From contig DEDL01000007.1 in NCBI GenBank assembly GCA_002349525.1, positions 572-14,749 of the forward strand: DNA of 14,178 bases, read 5' to 3'. This stretch comes from Lachnoclostridium sp. UBA2905. GTDB taxonomy: Bacteria; Bacillota; Clostridia; Lachnospirales; Lachnospiraceae. Each line of letters begins with the position of its first letter. Positions within the stretch are counted from its first letter, which is position 1. A program made the translations under genes and the position numbers. This document shows, piece after piece, positions 13,003 through 14,178 of the stretch. The notes under the pieces were generated by a model. It saw nothing but the letters and a program-made list of their open reading frames with translations. It did not search any database and had not been told where the DNA came from.

Positions 13003-13429
13003 TAGCCTGCTCCTCCGAATAAGATGCATAATTGGCAACAGTTTCATACACAGTTGTTTCCGTAATATTGTAACCCAGACCCTTCATGGTTTCAAAGAAA
13101 TACCTTGAAAAGTTCTCTGCTGTTGGTCTGAAGTTAACCTTATTAAGTTCAAACCCCTCTTCAATAAGGAGTTCTTCAAGCTTTTTGCTAAGTGATCCCT
13201 CTTCATATATAAGCGTATGATCAAATCTGTCAACAATACTGTTAAGGTCCCTCTTAACATCCTTAAAATCAGTAATCATGCCATCATATTCATTGTCCTC
13301 CTGAAGAGAATCGGCCTTTGTTCTTATAATGACTCTCCATCTGTGGCCATGAATGTTTTTACATTTTCCATTGTAGTTTTTCAAAAAATGAGCCGCATCA
13401 AAACTCGCTTCTGTAGCTATACAATACAT
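12995..13429 (-). CDS. queD: 6-carboxy-5,6,7,8-tetrahydropterin synthase QueD
   Basis: QueD turns dihydroneopterin triphosphate into 6-carboxy-tetrahydropterin. The 144-residue protein has the zinc ligands H14, H27 and H29 (FDAAHF and CKNIHGHRW) and the catalytic C23, with D70-H71 in DRFDHTL and the PTAENF motif near 101-106. The open frame continues upstream to 13639, but those 70 codons cover the promoter and riboswitch. GGAGG (13440-13436) sits 6 nt before ATG 13429, so 13429 is the start. It is the first gene of the que operon and overlaps queE. Confidence 0.97.
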   Translation of the reverse strand: MYCIATEASFDAAHFLKNYNGKCKNIHGHRWRVIIRTKADSLQEDNEYDGMITDFKDVKRDLNSIVDRFDHTLIYEEGSLSKKLEELLIEEGFELNKVNFRPTAENFSRYFFETMKGLGYNITETTVYETVANYASYSEEQANG

Positions 13430-13454
13430 AGTTATCCTCCAAAATATAAAAATC

Positions 13455-13474
13455 AGGGTACAAAAAATAGCCCT
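13455..13474 (-). promoter_or_regulatory. Candidate expression-platform hairpin of the preQ1 riboswitch
   Basis: AGGGCUA (13474-13468) can pair with UACCCU (13460-13455), with one bulged C and a U-rich loop, followed by GAUUUUUAUAUUUU. The AGGG would also be the 3' strand of the aptamer pseudoknot, so the two folds exclude each other. Whether this is a terminator or an antiterminator is not clear from sequence. Confidence 0.4.
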
Positions 13475-13516
13475 AGTTTTGTTTAGAGACAGGATGGGTA
13501 CAAACGAACTGTCTTC
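13470..13516 (-). ncRNA. preQ1-I riboswitch aptamer upstream of queD
   Basis: On the minus strand the leader reads AGACAG (13514-13509), a 16-nt loop starting UUC and containing ACCC (13499-13496), CUGUCT (13492-13487), then an A-rich tail CUAAACAAAACUAGGG. This is the preQ1-I layout: a short hairpin, an adenine-rich L3 strand, and a 3' AGG(G) that pairs back into the loop to form an H-type pseudoknot. It starts at the predicted transcription start and ends about 40 nt before the queD ATG, upstream of a complete preQ1 pathway. The loop is slightly longer than in the classic queC example, with AUC between ACCC and the stem, so the subtype is uncertain. Confidence 0.72.
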
Positions 13517-13522
13517 GTAGTC

Positions 13523-13551
13523 AGTAAAACATATTATTTCTTTTTTGTCAA
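13523..13551 (-). promoter_or_regulatory. Sigma-A type promoter of the que operon
   Basis: -35 TTGACA (13551-13546, perfect), 17-bp spacer, -10 TTTACT (13528-13523, four of six). The predicted start near 13516 coincides with the first base before the riboswitch stem. It diverges from the spoVT promoter, whose -35 is 23 bp away. Confidence 0.65.
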
Positions 13552-13574
13552 CAGCTGCAGATGTGGAATTCTTC

Positions 13575-13603
13575 TCGACTGAGATAAATTTAAAGGGTAT
13601 AAT
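13575..13603 (+). promoter_or_regulatory. Sigma-A-like promoter of spoVT
   Basis: -10 TATAAT (13598-13603, perfect), 17-bp spacer, -35 TCGACT (13575-13580, four of six). Predicted start about 13608-13612, inside the first arm of the leader inverted repeat. I see no clear sigma-G promoter, which is what drives spoVT in B. subtilis. Confidence 0.6.
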
Positions 13604-13606
13604 TAA

Positions 13607-13683
13607 CCTCCATTTACAAATAATAGTAGTACCTTTCAATTCTGAAGGTGTAAATTTTAGCCGCTATTAAATGTAAATGGAGG
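13607..13683 (+). promoter_or_regulatory. spoVT leader hairpin that can hide the ribosome site
   Basis: CCTCCATTTACA (13607-13618) is perfectly inverted as TGTAAATGGAGG (13672-13683), and the second arm contains the spoVT Shine-Dalgarno GGAGG (13679-13683). After a 2x2 internal loop the stem resumes as TAATAG (13621-13626) with CTATTA (13664-13669). An inner ACCTT/AAGGT hairpin (13631-13635 with 13645-13649) sits in the loop. Transcription is predicted to begin within the first arm, so the mRNA 5' end could pair with and block the ribosome site. Confidence 0.65.
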
Positions 13684-13693
13684 AATTTTATAT

Positions 13694-14178
13694 ATGAAGG
13701 CTACCGGAATTGTACGTAGAATTGATGATTTAGGAAGGGTTGTCATCCCAAAGGAAATTCGAAGAACCTTAAGAATCAGAGAAAGTGATCCTATAGAGAT
13801 ATTCACTGGACGTGACGGCGAAATCATATTGCAGAAATATTCACCTATAAATGAACTGAGTGATGTCGCAAAAATCTACTGTGAATCACTTTCAAAAGCC
13901 TGTGGACAGATTGCATGTATAACAGACAGAGACCAGATAATAGCCATAAGCGGAGGCAAAAAAGATTATCTTATGAGACACATCCATCCCGAACTGGAAA
14001 ATGTTATTGAAAAAAGAGAAACCTTTACAGCCCGTATGAGCGATATAAATTATTGCAGAATAGTTGATGGTGACGATACACCTGTTGAAACAATAAGTCC
14101 AATAATATGCTCTGGCGATATAATTGGCTGCGTATGCATACTTGGCAAATCTCCTGATACCAATCTTGGAATTACCGA
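13694..14178 (+). CDS. spoVT: Stage V sporulation protein T (AbrB/SpoVT family), 3' end cut off
   Basis: SpoVT is a forespore transcription regulator that adjusts sigma-G dependent genes. The visible 161 codons, reading open to the window edge, begin MKATGIVRRIDDLGRVVIPK, the swapped-hairpin AbrB-type DNA-binding domain (about 1-50, continuing EIRRTLRIRESDPIEIF). A linker and a GAF-like domain (about 58 onward) follow, with CGQIACITDRDQIIAISGG and IICSGDIIGCVCILG. The full protein is usually near 180 residues, so roughly 20 are missing. GGAGG (13679-13683) lies 10 nt before the ATG. It is the only plus-strand gene, divergent from the que operon, and its leader can fold over the ribosome site. 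Confidence 0.96.
   Translation, partial: MKATGIVRRIDDLGRVVIPKEIRRTLRIRESDPIEIFTGRDGEIILQKYSPINELSDVAKIYCESLSKACGQIACITDRDQIIAISGGKKDYLMRHIHPELENVIEKRETFTARMSDINYCRIVDGDDTPVETISPIICSGDIIGCVCILGKSPDTNLGIT

Noticed and set aside
13571..13610. Sigma-F or sigma-G promoter for spoVT
   Set aside because: GGGTATAATT resembles a sigma-F -10, but no GYATA-type -35 lies at the needed distance. The sigma-A reading fits better.
13430..13639. N-terminal 70-residue extension of QueD in the open frame
   Set aside because: It covers the promoter and riboswitch, has no QueD homology, and a good ribosome site sits right before the ATG at 13429.

Overview
The window looks like chromosomal DNA from a low-GC, spore-forming member of the Clostridia, most likely Lachnospiraceae. 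The evidence is AT-rich intergenic DNA, strong Shine-Dalgarno sites with occasional GTG/TTG starts, a tRNA gene without an encoded CCA, and the sporulation genes spoIIE, yabP, yabQ and spoVT. I cannot fix genus or species from the sequence alone. No phage, insertion sequence, CRISPR array or defence system is visible. This is mostly a well-known housekeeping and sporulation neighbourhood, and the interest lies in its regulatory and intergenic DNA.

Layout, in order of transcription on the minus strand (right to left). (1) A queuosine-precursor operon, queD-queE-folE-queC-queF (13429 to 10510), has a sigma-A type promoter and a probable preQ1-I riboswitch that begins at the predicted transcription start. 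GTP is converted by FolE, QueD, QueE, QueC and QueF into preQ1, the ligand expected to feed back on the leader. (2) A single-gene HU unit (10331 to 10056) has its own consensus-like promoter and a strong terminator. (3) rqcP (S4-domain ribosome rescue factor), yabP and yabQ (spore cortex/coat proteins) follow. A 30-bp tandem repeat array fills the whole rqcP-yabP gap. (4) divIC (septum protein) has its own promoter. (5) spoIIE (sporulation phosphatase) follows a candidate long-spacer promoter. (6) tilS (tRNA-Ile lysidine synthetase), hpt (purine salvage) and ftsH (membrane AAA+ protease) end in a large GC-rich hairpin. (7) About 540 bp of palindrome-rich DNA follows, then a yitT-family membrane protein gene and a tRNA-Leu(UAA) gene with promoter and terminator.

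On the plus strand only spoVT is seen. It diverges from the que operon and runs off the right edge. The set spoVT / S4 protein / yabP / yabQ / divIC / spoIIE / tilS / hpt / ftsH is the conserved Bacillus-Clostridium block. Here spoVT points the opposite way from the rest, and a que operon and HU gene lie between spoVT and rqcP.

The most notable regulatory observations are: a 12-bp perfect inverted repeat in the spoVT leader that pairs the mRNA 5' end with the spoVT Shine-Dalgarno site; the preQ1-I aptamer followed directly by a U tract and an alternative hairpin; the intergenic minisatellite; and a long, heavily palindromic leader upstream of yitT.
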